NCBI GenBank assembly: GCA_937958785.1
Contig: CALGMY010000055.1
Location: 1 to 6,119, forward strand
Origin: an uncultured Gammaproteobacteria bacterium
GTDB taxonomy: Bacteria > Pseudomonadota > Gammaproteobacteria > Steroidobacterales > GCA-2729495
Direction of reading: 5' to 3'
DNA: 6,119 bases
Shown: positions 1-5,994 of the stretch, in pieces
How positions within the stretch are numbered: position 1 is the stretch's first letter
Layout of the letters: every line of letters starts with the position of its first letter
The notes under the pieces: model-generated
What the model saw: only the letters and a program-made list of their open reading frames with translations
What the model was told of the DNA's origin: nothing
Databases searched by the model: none
Translations under genes and position numbers: made by a program

Positions 1-889
1 CCCCGGGGGTGACAAAGGCCAGGAGCCCGGCGGGGGCGTTGGGATGGAAAGCCACGAAGCGACTGGCGAACTGCGCCAGGAGTCGCGGTGTGGAACGGCC
101 GGCCGGGGTGGCCTCCAGCGCCGCGGCCGCCTGAAAGTCGCTCCCTGCCTGGACGATGAGGGCTACGCCCGCGATGGGCCGATCGGCCGTCAGCCGGGCG
201 AACCCTTGGAAGCCTCCGGCCAGGGTCTCGAAGCCAGATCCTCGCAGGTCCAGCGTCGCCGCGGCACCGGCGGGCAGGTCCAGTTCGCCCTCCCAAAGCG
301 GCACCACGTTCTCCGCTCCGAAGGGAATGAAGTCAATCTCGACGTGGGCCGCGGCGTCGGTGTTCGCGTTCTGAATCGATACGATGGCGCTCTCGACGGT
401 GCCGCTGATGGCAAGGTAAGGGATCCCGAGGTCCGCGGCAGGCTCGGCTGCGGCGGAGAGCGCCAAGCCCTCGACTACGCTGTCGCCGCTGTCGCCAGGC
501 TCGGGCCAGGCATGCCGCGCCACCGCCCCTAGCCGGCCGCTGCCCCGGATCTCCGCGCCGTACACGCCTACCGGCAGATCCGACTCCTCTGCCAGATCCA
601 GCACCCGCGGCGAAAGCGCCGGGACCCCCGCGTAGGTCCGCCGCAGAGCCAAGCTGCCATCCGCTCGGCGGAGCGAGACCTCCATGTCGATCGGCCGGTC
701 GGTCATCAGGTTCTGGACAACCAGCTTGCTGGCCGGCAGGCGAATCGATTCCAGGCCATCGATGGCCGGCCGGGGCTCGGCATTCGGGGACATCTCGCCC
801 GGCCAGCGGGCAAGAGCCCAGATCAGGAGACCGACCAGGGCGACGATCACGGGAACGGTGGTCGGGGGGGATGGCTGGCGATGGTCCAT
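1..889 (-). CDS. Membrane-anchored protein with tandem VQN-type beta repeats, partial (C-terminus beyond left edge)
   Basis: Starting at the ATG at 889 and reading leftward, the frame stays open for 296 codons to the window edge with no stop, so the gene is cut off at its 3' end. Residues 1-9 are polar, 10-29 (TTVPVIVALVGLLIWALARW) form one hydrophobic segment, and the rest reads as an exported beta-rich region. I see a repeat of 110-114 residues. A strand ending in N recurs at VVQN 57-60, SIQN 171-174 and FHPN 281-284. Each of the first two is followed by hydrophobic/polar alternation and a closing segment rich in G, R, L and A (110-125; 227-246, containing GFARLTADRPIAGVAL). Unit 3 has only begun. 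Repeats of this kind are common in exported Chloroflexota proteins; a role at the cell surface is inference. A GTG at 907 is an alternative start, but it has no ribosome binding site, whereas the ATG has GTGGAG at 902-907, 12 bases upstream (rather far). It is divergent from the large gene at 1192. Function unknown. Confidence 0.85.
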   Translation of the reverse strand, partial: MDHRQPSPPTTVPVIVALVGLLIWALARWPGEMSPNAEPRPAIDGLESIRLPASKLVVQNLMTDRPIDMEVSLRRADGSLALRRTYAGVPALSPRVLDLAEESDLPVGVYGAEIRGSGRLGAVARHAWPEPGDSGDSVVEGLALSAAAEPAADLGIPYLAISGTVESAIVSIQNANTDAAAHVEIDFIPFGAENVVPLWEGELDLPAGAAATLDLRGSGFETLAGGFQGFARLTADRPIAGVALIVQAGSDFQAAAALEATPAGRSTPRLLAQFASRFVAFHPNAPAGLLAFVTPG

Positions 890-931
890 GTGCGTGCTTC
901 GCTCCACGTCGATGGAAGCGTCCGGGACGCT

Positions 932-960
932 ACGATACGCCGACCGGGCGGGCGTATCAA
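932..960 (-). promoter_or_regulatory. Sigma70-like promoter of the leftward gene
   Basis: On the minus strand, TTGATA (960-955) matches the -35 consensus at five of six bases. TATCGT (937-932) matches the -10 consensus at four of six. The spacer is 17 bases, the preferred length. Transcription would start near 925 and leave a leader of about 36 bases before the ATG at 889. This is a match by eye only. Both boxes lie within the inverted repeat described separately. Confidence 0.5.
934..958. promoter_or_regulatory. Perfect 8-bp inverted repeat overlapping the leftward promoter (possible operator)
   Basis: GATACGCC at 934-941 and GGCGTATC at 951-958 are exact reverse complements separated by nine bases. 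One arm overlaps the -10 box and the other the -35 box of the leftward promoter, so a dimeric protein bound here would block RNA polymerase. Centre-to-centre arm spacing is 17 bases, compatible with a helix-turn-helix dimer on one DNA face (general knowledge). No T run follows, which argues against a terminator. The binding protein is unknown. Confidence 0.45.
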
Positions 961-1115
961 GTTCGCTCGCCTGCCGACAACGCTACCCGCCCCCCCTGAC
1001 GGGGCAGGCACTTCAAGCTCGCGCCCCCCCTGCACACAGGCCCGGCAGCCGCGTGGCCCAAGTCTCGGCCCGCGCATCGCAACCCTTCTGACGCAGGGTG
1101 GGTGCAATCATCGCG

Positions 1116-1145
1116 TTCGCCTGCTGCCACTCGTTCTGGTAGACT
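1116..1145 (+). promoter_or_regulatory. Weak extended -10 promoter candidate for the large secreted protein gene
   Basis: TAGACT at 1140-1145 matches the -10 consensus at four of six bases. It is preceded by TGG at 1137-1139, an extended -10 element. A poor -35 (TTCGCC, 1116-1121) sits 18 bases upstream. The start would fall near 1152, about 40 bases before the ATG. It is the best candidate I found between 890 and 1191, but the match is weak. Confidence 0.25.
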
Positions 1146-1157
1146 GGCCCACCTACC

Positions 1158-1178
1158 TATCGAAGGACGTTAACGATA
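1158..1178. promoter_or_regulatory. Small inverted repeat just before the ribosome binding site
   Basis: TATCG (1158-1162) and CGATA (1174-1178) are inverted copies around an 11-base centre that includes the palindrome CGTTAACG (1168-1175). It ends one base before the GAGGAG motif. In RNA it could be a short leader hairpin next to the ribosome binding site; in DNA it could be a protein site. The arms are short, so chance is a real alternative. Confidence 0.25.
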
Positions 1179-1184
1179 GAGGAG
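1179..1184 (+). promoter_or_regulatory. Ribosome binding site fixing the start at 1192
   Basis: GAGGAG lies seven bases before the ATG at 1192, a near-ideal Shine-Dalgarno match and spacing. It decides in favour of the long N-terminus over the internal ATG at 1324, which would give a more conventional short signal peptide. Confidence 0.75.
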
Positions 1185-1191
1185 CCCTGTC

Positions 1192-1386
1192 ATGGCCAGT
1201 AGCGTGATCCTTGCGTCGACCCGCAACGCCACCCTTTCGACGGCTGCTCGCACCCTCAGCACCGCGAGCCACGTGTACCGGCCGCGGTACCGGCCGGCCT
1301 TGCTCTCCGCCATCGCGAGCTGCATGGCCGCCGTCCTCGTCGGGGGTGTCGCCCTCACCCTCCGTCCCACACCCGCTCGCGGCGCC
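1192..1386 (+). other. Signal peptide region with long n-region
   Basis: Residues 1-65. A 35-residue polar, Ser/Thr/Arg-rich lead ending in YRPRYRP precedes a hydrophobic stretch of about 22 residues, then a Pro/Arg/Gly/Ala segment with small residues at -3 and -1 (ARG, cut after 64). No lipobox cysteine follows: C44 lies inside the hydrophobic core, not at its end. Export by the general secretory route is likely; the exact cleavage site is a guess. Confidence 0.7.
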
Positions 1387-4300
1387 CCGACACCCCTCCA
1401 CGCGGTGATGTACCACAATCGCGTGATCTGGTCCGCCGAGGCGGGAACCGGGGTCAGCGCCGAGGTCCACAGCCCCACCGGCCTGAAGGCGAAGGCCCAG
1501 GGGGTTGCTGATGCAAGTGGCCGCGTCGCCCTGACCCTGGCCATCGTGATGGACACCCGGGGCCTGTCGACCTGGCCGCGGCCGATTAGCCCCGGCGACA
1601 CCATGACGCTGACACAGGACAGGGGCGGGCCGCTGACGGTCCGGGTGCCGGACCTGTCGGCCGATGTGGACGACAACCGGCGCCGCATCGTCGGGCGGGC
1701 GCCGGCGGGAACGGCGGTCACGGTGACGGTCGAGGCGGCGGTGCCGGGCGCGCCCCCGCCCACACGGGTCGTCGCGGACGCGAGCGGGCGCTTCGCGTTC
1801 GAGCTGCCGGGCGGCTTGAGCCTGGCGGATGGCCAGGGCGGTTGGGTGACCTGGGTGGACGCGGACGGCCACCGCTTCGACGCCTACTTCGCGGCGCGCT
1901 TCGTCGAGATCACGCTCGACACGGCCTACGCCCGGGTCCGCTCGACCATCGGCAATGAGCTCGAGGTGAAGCGGCGAGCGAACAACGGCACCCGCGTCGT
2001 CGACAGGGGGCTGCACGGTCGCCAGTACAGCGAGGGCCTCGACGGCCGACGGGTTCTCGCCGACGACCACCGCTGGCAGATCCATGCCGGCATGCCGATC
2101 ACCGTTACCGAGGACGGCGGTCCGCTGGAGCGACGGGATCGCCTCATCCGCGTCATGCCGAAGCTGGCGATCACCATCGCCGGCGGCGCGGGCGTCAGCG
2201 GTGCGGCGCCGGCGGGAGCGCGGCTGACGGTCCGAGCCCTGCCGCCGCATTCGGAGGAGCCGGCGGCCGAGGTCGTGGTCACGGCGGACGCCGGCGGCGC
2301 CTTCGCGGTCAGCTTCGCGCCCGACCTCGTCCTGGCGGCCGGCTGGCGCGCAGCGGCGGTGATGGATCTGGGCGACGGGATCTACGCCCGCGCCCTGGCG
2401 ACGCGCCCGCGGCTGCGGGGGGCGGTCGGCGGGCCGTGGCTGGACCTGATCGTGGCGCCGATGCAGCTCGTCACGGTGACGCTGCGGTCGCCGAGCGGGG
2501 CGGAGCGGATCTCGGTCACGCGGCGGGCGGCGGCGGAAGGCTCGTTGGCCATGGACTTCGACACCGATCGGCTGGACGCGAATTCCTGGCACATCTTCGA
2601 GACCCTGCGGCCCGGCGACGCCATCGAGGTCGACGCGGGCGGTGGTGATCGTCGCCGCGTCCTCGTCCCCCGCCTCGCGGCCCGAAGCGATCCCGATGCC
2701 GAGGCGATCATCGGGCAGACTGAGCCGGGGGCGCGGGTTGGCGCTCGGCTGTACTTCGGCCAGTTGGACCCGGTTACCCTCGACCTTCGCTGGCCGGTGG
2801 AGCTGTCGCGGGTGGCTGACGCCGGACCGGACGGTAGCTTCCGGATCGACCTTGCCGGCGAGGCGGACATCGAGCCGGGCGTCGGGACGGAGCTGTCGAT
2901 CAAGGTGGGCGAGGGTGACATCTTCCTGTACCAGACCGCCCCGCTGGCGCTGCGGCCGGAGATTGGTCGGTACCATGTCGACCTGTCCGGGATCACACAG
3001 CATCCCATCACCGCCACCTTGCGCGATTCCGCCGGCCGCCTGGTAGGCACGATGAACCTGCAGTGCACCGTGAACCGCTCCCCGCCTCGCGTCCGGCCGC
3101 TCAACCCCTTGAGCTTCGGTGGACTGAGTTCGTTCAGGGATTCCGCGGGCAACTACGTGGCCATTGCGGCGGGTGATACCGTCCACGTGATCAGCGGGCT
3201 GGATGAGGCCACCCTCTCGCTCCCGCCGCTCGAAGGCAAGGGTCACGTCGGTGCGGACCGCATGGTCGCCCGCAGCATCCCGAATGCCGCGGCCTGGCTG
3301 CACACCCATGGTCTGCCGGACCACCCGAATGGGCTGCACATTCCACTGGTCGCAGATGCGCGGGGCTTCGTGGAACACCGTTTCAACGGCACGTACGACA
3401 TCCGCTACAACGACGACGACCTTCGCGTCGAGGTCCTCCTTGGCCGCCATGCCGTGGTCCGGACGCTGGATACCACAGGCCTGGACTTGGATCTGGACGG
3501 CGCGGTGCTGCACGGGGCCAATGAGCCCGGCCTGCCGCTGGCGGTCACGGTCCACCGCGATGGCGAGCTTTCCCCGGTTGGCCAGGCGTCCGCGCGACCG
3601 CGGGCGGACGGCGCCTTCACCGCCCATCTCCGTGACCCGGCGGGAGAGCCGCTGGTATTGCGGGTCGGCGATCGCCTGATCGTCTCGTCGCCCGGCGCCG
3701 AGTTGACCCGCGAGGTCACATGGACCGTTCCGGCCTTGACGCTGGACGTGGACCGGCCGACCGGCGATGCCAGCGGCGTTGTGCCGGAGGACGCGCGGCT
3801 CACGGCCTGGAGGTTCCCCGCACTGGACGGCTTCGTGTCCGGCCGCTCAGAGCTGGAGGAGCCGGTCCGCGCTCCGGACGGCACCTGGCACGCCTCCTCG
3901 GATGCGCCCGTCGCCCCGGGCCATGTCACCGCCGCGTCCATCGACACGGCGGAGGGCCACAGGGTCCGCCGGATGCGGATCGAGCCGCAGGCCAACGTGG
4001 AGACCGGCGGCGCGACCGTCTGCGGCGTCACCGCGCCGCACGCACGGGTGCGCGTGGTGTTGAAGAGCGCCACGGGCGCGGTCGAAGGCAGCGGCGAGGG
4101 CCGAGCGAGCGCGGCAGGGCGCTTCACGCTCGCGCTGCGCGGTGCGGGCGGAGAGCTGGCCCATGCCGCTGCCGGAAAGCGGGTGGAAGCTGAGGTCGGC
4201 GCCGCTGCGATCTCCTTCACGCTGGACGCGCTGGACGCGCTCTTCGACCCCGCCTCGCGCCTGGTATCGGTGCAGACCCGCCCACACGCGGCCGGCTACG

Positions 4301-5073
4301 GCTTCGCGCCGGCGCGCACCTGTCTGGGTGACTGGTCGCCTGAGGCCGAGCGCTGGGTTCGGGCGACGCAGGATCGCTGGTCCACCGGCTACGTCGCCGA
4401 CGCGCAGGGCCGCTGGACGGGCGTGGGCATGCCGGCCGGCGCTGAACAGTTCGGCGTTCAGGTCGCTTCCTTCACCGTCGCCGGTTTCCGGCAGTACCGC
4501 ACCGCCTGGATGCCGCTGCACGCCCGCTTGTTCACCGGCACGGACCGCGTCGCCGGCACCGCACCGCCGCGCACGATCGTCTCCGCAACGATTCGGGACG
4601 CGGATGGTGCACCGCGCGGCTCGCTGAGTGCCGAGGCCGGTAGCGACGGGCGCTTCACGGCGCTCGCCCGGGCCGGCGCCGGCGGCGCGCTTCGTCTGTC
4701 GGCCGGCGACCGAGTCACGCTCTCCGCCGACAGCATGGCAACGGATGCCGTGGTGGAGCCACTGGACTTCGACATCGACTTGGCGAGCGGGGCCCTCGGG
4801 CATGCGCCGGCCGGGCGCAGCGTCGGGCTGACCCTGACTGCGGGCGACCGCTCGCCGGTCTACCTCGAACGCGAGGCGGACGCGGCGGGCCGCTTCAGCT
4901 TCGGCCCACAGGACCTACCGCCGCAGGGTGACTGGGGTTGGGCGGACCTGGTCACGGTGCAGGCCGAGCTGCTGCAAGCCGGAGGGCATGCGACGGTGGT
5001 GGAGTGGCGGCGGGATGGCGGCGGGAGTGGGACGCGCGCGGTATGGTTGCCTTGGGTGGGGAGTGGAGGGTAG
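1192..5073 (+). CDS. Large secreted protein of about 14 Ig-like/carboxypeptidase-regulatory-like repeats
   Basis: 1293 residues. The N-terminus has an unusually long polar lead (1-35, five Arg), a hydrophobic core (36-57, ALLSAIASCMAAVLVGGVAL) and a probable signal peptidase site near ARG-A (62-65), so the protein should be exported. The rest is a chain of degenerate beta-sandwich-like units. A DASGRF-type turn recurs near residues 107, 196, 282, 366, 447, 544, 650, 722, 804, 894, 973, 1070, 1150 and 1230, on average every 86 residues. About 30 residues before many of these is a G-x-APAG-x-x-V strand (167, 336, 507, 773, 861, 944, 1121, 1202), and PGD-x-V strands follow several. I see no catalytic motif. 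Only four cysteines occur (44, 625, 944, 1044). The protein ends in RAVWLPWVGSGG, like the LP-containing tails of many exported Chloroflexota proteins. A surface, adhesive or matrix role is inference. It is transcribed away from the gene at 889 and converges on the gene at 5966. Confidence 0.9.
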   Translation: MASSVILASTRNATLSTAARTLSTASHVYRPRYRPALLSAIASCMAAVLVGGVALTLRPTPARGAPTPLHAVMYHNRVIWSAEAGTGVSAEVHSPTGLKAKAQGVADASGRVALTLAIVMDTRGLSTWPRPISPGDTMTLTQDRGGPLTVRVPDLSADVDDNRRRIVGRAPAGTAVTVTVEAAVPGAPPPTRVVADASGRFAFELPGGLSLADGQGGWVTWVDADGHRFDAYFAARFVEITLDTAYARVRSTIGNELEVKRRANNGTRVVDRGLHGRQYSEGLDGRRVLADDHRWQIHAGMPITVTEDGGPLERRDRLIRVMPKLAITIAGGAGVSGAAPAGARLTVRALPPHSEEPAAEVVVTADAGGAFAVSFAPDLVLAAGWRAAAVMDLGDGIYARALATRPRLRGAVGGPWLDLIVAPMQLVTVTLRSPSGAERISVTRRAAAEGSLAMDFDTDRLDANSWHIFETLRPGDAIEVDAGGGDRRRVLVPRLAARSDPDAEAIIGQTEPGARVGARLYFGQLDPVTLDLRWPVELSRVADAGPDGSFRIDLAGEADIEPGVGTELSIKVGEGDIFLYQTAPLALRPEIGRYHVDLSGITQHPITATLRDSAGRLVGTMNLQCTVNRSPPRVRPLNPLSFGGLSSFRDSAGNYVAIAAGDTVHVISGLDEATLSLPPLEGKGHVGADRMVARSIPNAAAWLHTHGLPDHPNGLHIPLVADARGFVEHRFNGTYDIRYNDDDLRVEVLLGRHAVVRTLDTTGLDLDLDGAVLHGANEPGLPLAVTVHRDGELSPVGQASARPRADGAFTAHLRDPAGEPLVLRVGDRLIVSSPGAELTREVTWTVPALTLDVDRPTGDASGVVPEDARLTAWRFPALDGFVSGRSELEEPVRAPDGTWHASSDAPVAPGHVTAASIDTAEGHRVRRMRIEPQANVETGGATVCGVTAPHARVRVVLKSATGAVEGSGEGRASAAGRFTLALRGAGGELAHAAAGKRVEAEVGAAAISFTLDALDALFDPASRLVSVQTRPHAAGYGFAPARTCLGDWSPEAERWVRATQDRWSTGYVADAQGRWTGVGMPAGAEQFGVQVASFTVAGFRQYRTAWMPLHARLFTGTDRVAGTAPPRTIVSATIRDADGAPRGSLSAEAGSDGRFTALARAGAGGALRLSAGDRVTLSADSMATDAVVEPLDFDIDLASGALGHAPAGRSVGLTLTAGDRSPVYLEREADAAGRFSFGPQDLPPQGDWGWADLVTVQAELLQAGGHATVVEWRRDGGGSGTRAVWLPWVGSGG
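1405..5016 (+). repeat. Protein-level tandem repeat array (about 14 units, two alternating forms)
   Basis: Residues about 72-1275 of the large protein. Units share a D-x-x-G-x-F turn and a following PGD-like turn. One form opens with G-x-APxG-x-x-V (for example 167-175, 336-344, 1202-1211). The other opens with a V/T-rich strand and a longer insert (for example 238-300, 415-480, 592-668, 1023-1110). In the first half and near the C-terminus the two forms roughly alternate. Anchor-to-anchor distance ranges from 72 to 106 residues. The units are strongly diverged: I see no long DNA-level identity between them, so the array is old rather than recently amplified. Boundaries are by eye. Confidence 0.6.
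4221..4241 (+). repeat. Short tandem 9-bp repeat inside the large gene
   Basis: GCTGGACGC is repeated directly at 4221-4229 and 4230-4238, with a third partial copy (GCT) to 4241. It encodes LDALDAL (residues 1011-1017). The period is a multiple of three, so copy change would keep the frame. Confidence 0.6.
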
Positions 5074-5079
5074 GACCAG

Positions 5080-5098
5080 GGGAGCGATTGTCGATCCC
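5080..5098 (+). terminator. Hairpin after the large gene, weak terminator candidate
   Basis: Six bases past the stop codon, GGGA (5080-5083) pairs with TCCC (5095-5098) and, after one mismatch, CGA (5085-5087) pairs with TCG (5091-5093) around a TTG loop. An alternative larger fold pairs ACCAGGG (5075-5081) with CCCTTGGT (5103-5110) through one bulged T. No T run follows either one, so intrinsic termination is doubtful. Confidence 0.25.
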
Positions 5099-5123
5099 GG
5101 GACCCTTGGTTCGCACATCTCGA

Positions 5124-5219
5124 CCCTAAATCACACAGCTGCCGCAGGATCCTGCCGATCTCCGCCGGCTCCTGGATCAGCGCGATCGTCCGCCGGACGC
5201 CGCGGCAGTGCGGGCGGCG
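5124..5219 (-). pseudogene. C-terminal remnant of an IS91-type transposase
   Basis: Read leftward from 5219, the frame gives about 32 residues: a degraded zinc-ribbon-like start (RRPHCRGV, where the family typically has a CPxCGG form), then RRTIALIQEPAEIGRILRQL and CDLG. IS91-family (Y2) transposases commonly end in a C-P-x-C-G-G motif followed by an I-A-x-I-x-(E/D)-P-x-x-I-x-x-I-L-x-x-L segment, and this piece follows that order closely. The first Cys codon is CGC instead of TGC and one Gly codon is CGC instead of GGC, each a single-base change, consistent with decay. There is no start codon or catalytic part, and the frame runs on into sequence without this similarity. The 240-residue gene stops eight codons upstream in the same frame. 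Recognition is from memory of the family, without a search. Confidence 0.6.
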
Positions 5220-5229
5220 GGTCCGCCTG

Positions 5230-5246
5230 TAGCGAGTCTGTCGCTA
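5230..5246 (-). terminator. Hairpin spanning the stop codon of the 240-residue gene
   Basis: TAGCGA and TCGCTA form a perfect 6-bp stem around a five-base loop. On the minus strand the first three bases of the stem are the TAG stop codon itself. No T run follows, so this may be a 3'-end stabilising structure or a weak terminator rather than a classical one. Confidence 0.3.
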
Positions 5247-5966
5247 GGGACCTGCCGCAGTGTCCGGGGTGACCCAAACAGGATCGAGTGGCTCAGGGAA
5301 AGGCTTGGCGAACGGCGTCGGTATTGGAACATCCTCATCAGCAAGCGCAAGAACAGCTGCATAGCCCTGCGTCGTTCCGTCTAACAGCACCCCACTGGTA
5401 ATCTCGTGTCCAGTCGACGCATTCCAAACCACCTGGATCGAACCACTCATTGGGTACTCCCGCGCAAACGATCCATTGCCCGATCTCGCAAGCGCATAGC
5501 TAGTGTCGATAAGGCCAGGAAACGGCACAAGATCAAGATCACTCATTGCATCTACATGCATTGCAACAAGCCAAACAACTGCATGCGGATCGCTTGCGGG
5601 TAGATCTCCCCGAACACGACCAGGCGGCGTCGTTTGAAGTTGCCAAGTGTTGTACGATGACTCAAGCATCTTACGTGCGATCCCATCCCGCGGATGTTGC
5701 TCAGCCGGCAGAATCGCTACAGTACGTGAAACTGCATCTGCCGCAGTGAGGATTGGATCAAACATGCTCGCGCTTAGGGCTGCAATATCTTCAGGTGCCA
5801 ACGTGGGGTCGGGGTTCTGAGAAAGGGCGGGCGTAGCCGATGCGCTAGAGGATTGATGCACAATCACTGGCGCCTCGCCATCCGATCCCCGAAGCCATGT
5901 CATGGCCACTATCCCTGTCGCGCAGAGCATCGTCACACCGAACAAGATGGTCCCGTGCCGGTTCAT
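5244..5966 (-). CDS. N-terminally anchored protein of unknown function (240 residues)
   Basis: The ATG at 5966 has GGAGAG at 5976-5981, nine bases upstream, which supports this start. Residues 7-25 (ILFGVTMLCATGIVAMTWL) form a hydrophobic segment after MNRHGT, so it is a signal anchor or uncleaved signal peptide; the Cys at 15 lacks a convincing lipobox. Residues 37-57 are a Ser/Ala/Pro linker. The rest (58-240) looks like a soluble extracytoplasmic domain. Residues 127-195 run PHAVVWLVAMHVDA, then GSIQVVWNASTGHEITSG, a layout resembling small PepSY-like domains in which a VWxV strand is followed by a VVxxATGE-type strand; this is a weak resemblance only. The C-terminus is proline-rich (213-240). 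GC is about 56% over 660 counted bases, far below the large gene, with many A/T-ending codons (suggesting transfer or a different genomic segment). A probable gene end lies 28 bases upstream, so co-transcription is plausible. Confidence 0.75.
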   Translation of the reverse strand: MNRHGTILFGVTMLCATGIVAMTWLRGSDGEAPVIVHQSSSASATPALSQNPDPTLAPEDIAALSASMFDPILTAADAVSRTVAILPAEQHPRDGIARKMLESSYNTWQLQTTPPGRVRGDLPASDPHAVVWLVAMHVDAMSDLDLVPFPGLIDTSYALARSGNGSFAREYPMSGSIQVVWNASTGHEITSGVLLDGTTQGYAAVLALADEDVPIPTPFAKPFPEPLDPVWVTPDTAAGP

Positions 5967-5975
5967 AAGCGTCAG

Positions 5976-5981
5976 CTCTCC
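5976..5981 (-). promoter_or_regulatory. Ribosome binding site of the 240-residue gene
   Basis: GGAGAG on the minus strand lies nine bases before the ATG at 5966 and inside the 28-base gap after the preceding reading frame's stop. It supports the chosen start, which keeps the whole hydrophobic segment; the next Met (residue 13) would cut it in half. Confidence 0.6.
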
Positions 5982-5994
5982 GTGGGTGGACGTG

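Noticed and set aside
44..532. Plus-strand open frame of 162 codons
   Set aside because: Antisense to the anchored repeat protein at 1-889, whose translation is far more protein-like.
969..1009. GCCTGCC/GGCAGGC inverted repeat, with CCCC-TGAC-GGGG inside, between the divergent genes
   Set aside because: Long loop, competing pairings and very GC-rich arms; such pairings are expected by chance here, and no T run or known motif follows.
847..1207. Two overlapping open frames (881-1207 plus, 847-1107 minus) covering the divergent region
   Set aside because: They overlap each other, both promoters and the starts of the real genes, and their translations are Arg/Pro-rich without features.
1153..3627. 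Open frame of 824 codons on the minus strand, antisense to the large gene
   Set aside because: Its translation is Arg-, Pro- and Gly-rich, low-complexity text without signal, domain or repeat, and it shadows a coherent exported repeat protein. Long antisense frames are expected in DNA with very high third-position GC.
3847..4803. Open frame of 318 codons on the minus strand
   Set aside because: Antisense shadow of the same gene with the typical R/A/G-rich translation and no own ribosome binding site that I could see.
5144..5155. 12-base palindrome GCAGGATCCTGC
   Set aside because: It lies within the transposase remnant, has no loop and no partner elsewhere; nothing suggests function.
5406..5749. 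Plus-strand open frames of about 65 codons opposite the 240-residue gene
   Set aside because: Short shadows of a gene with a good start, ribosome binding site and membrane segment.
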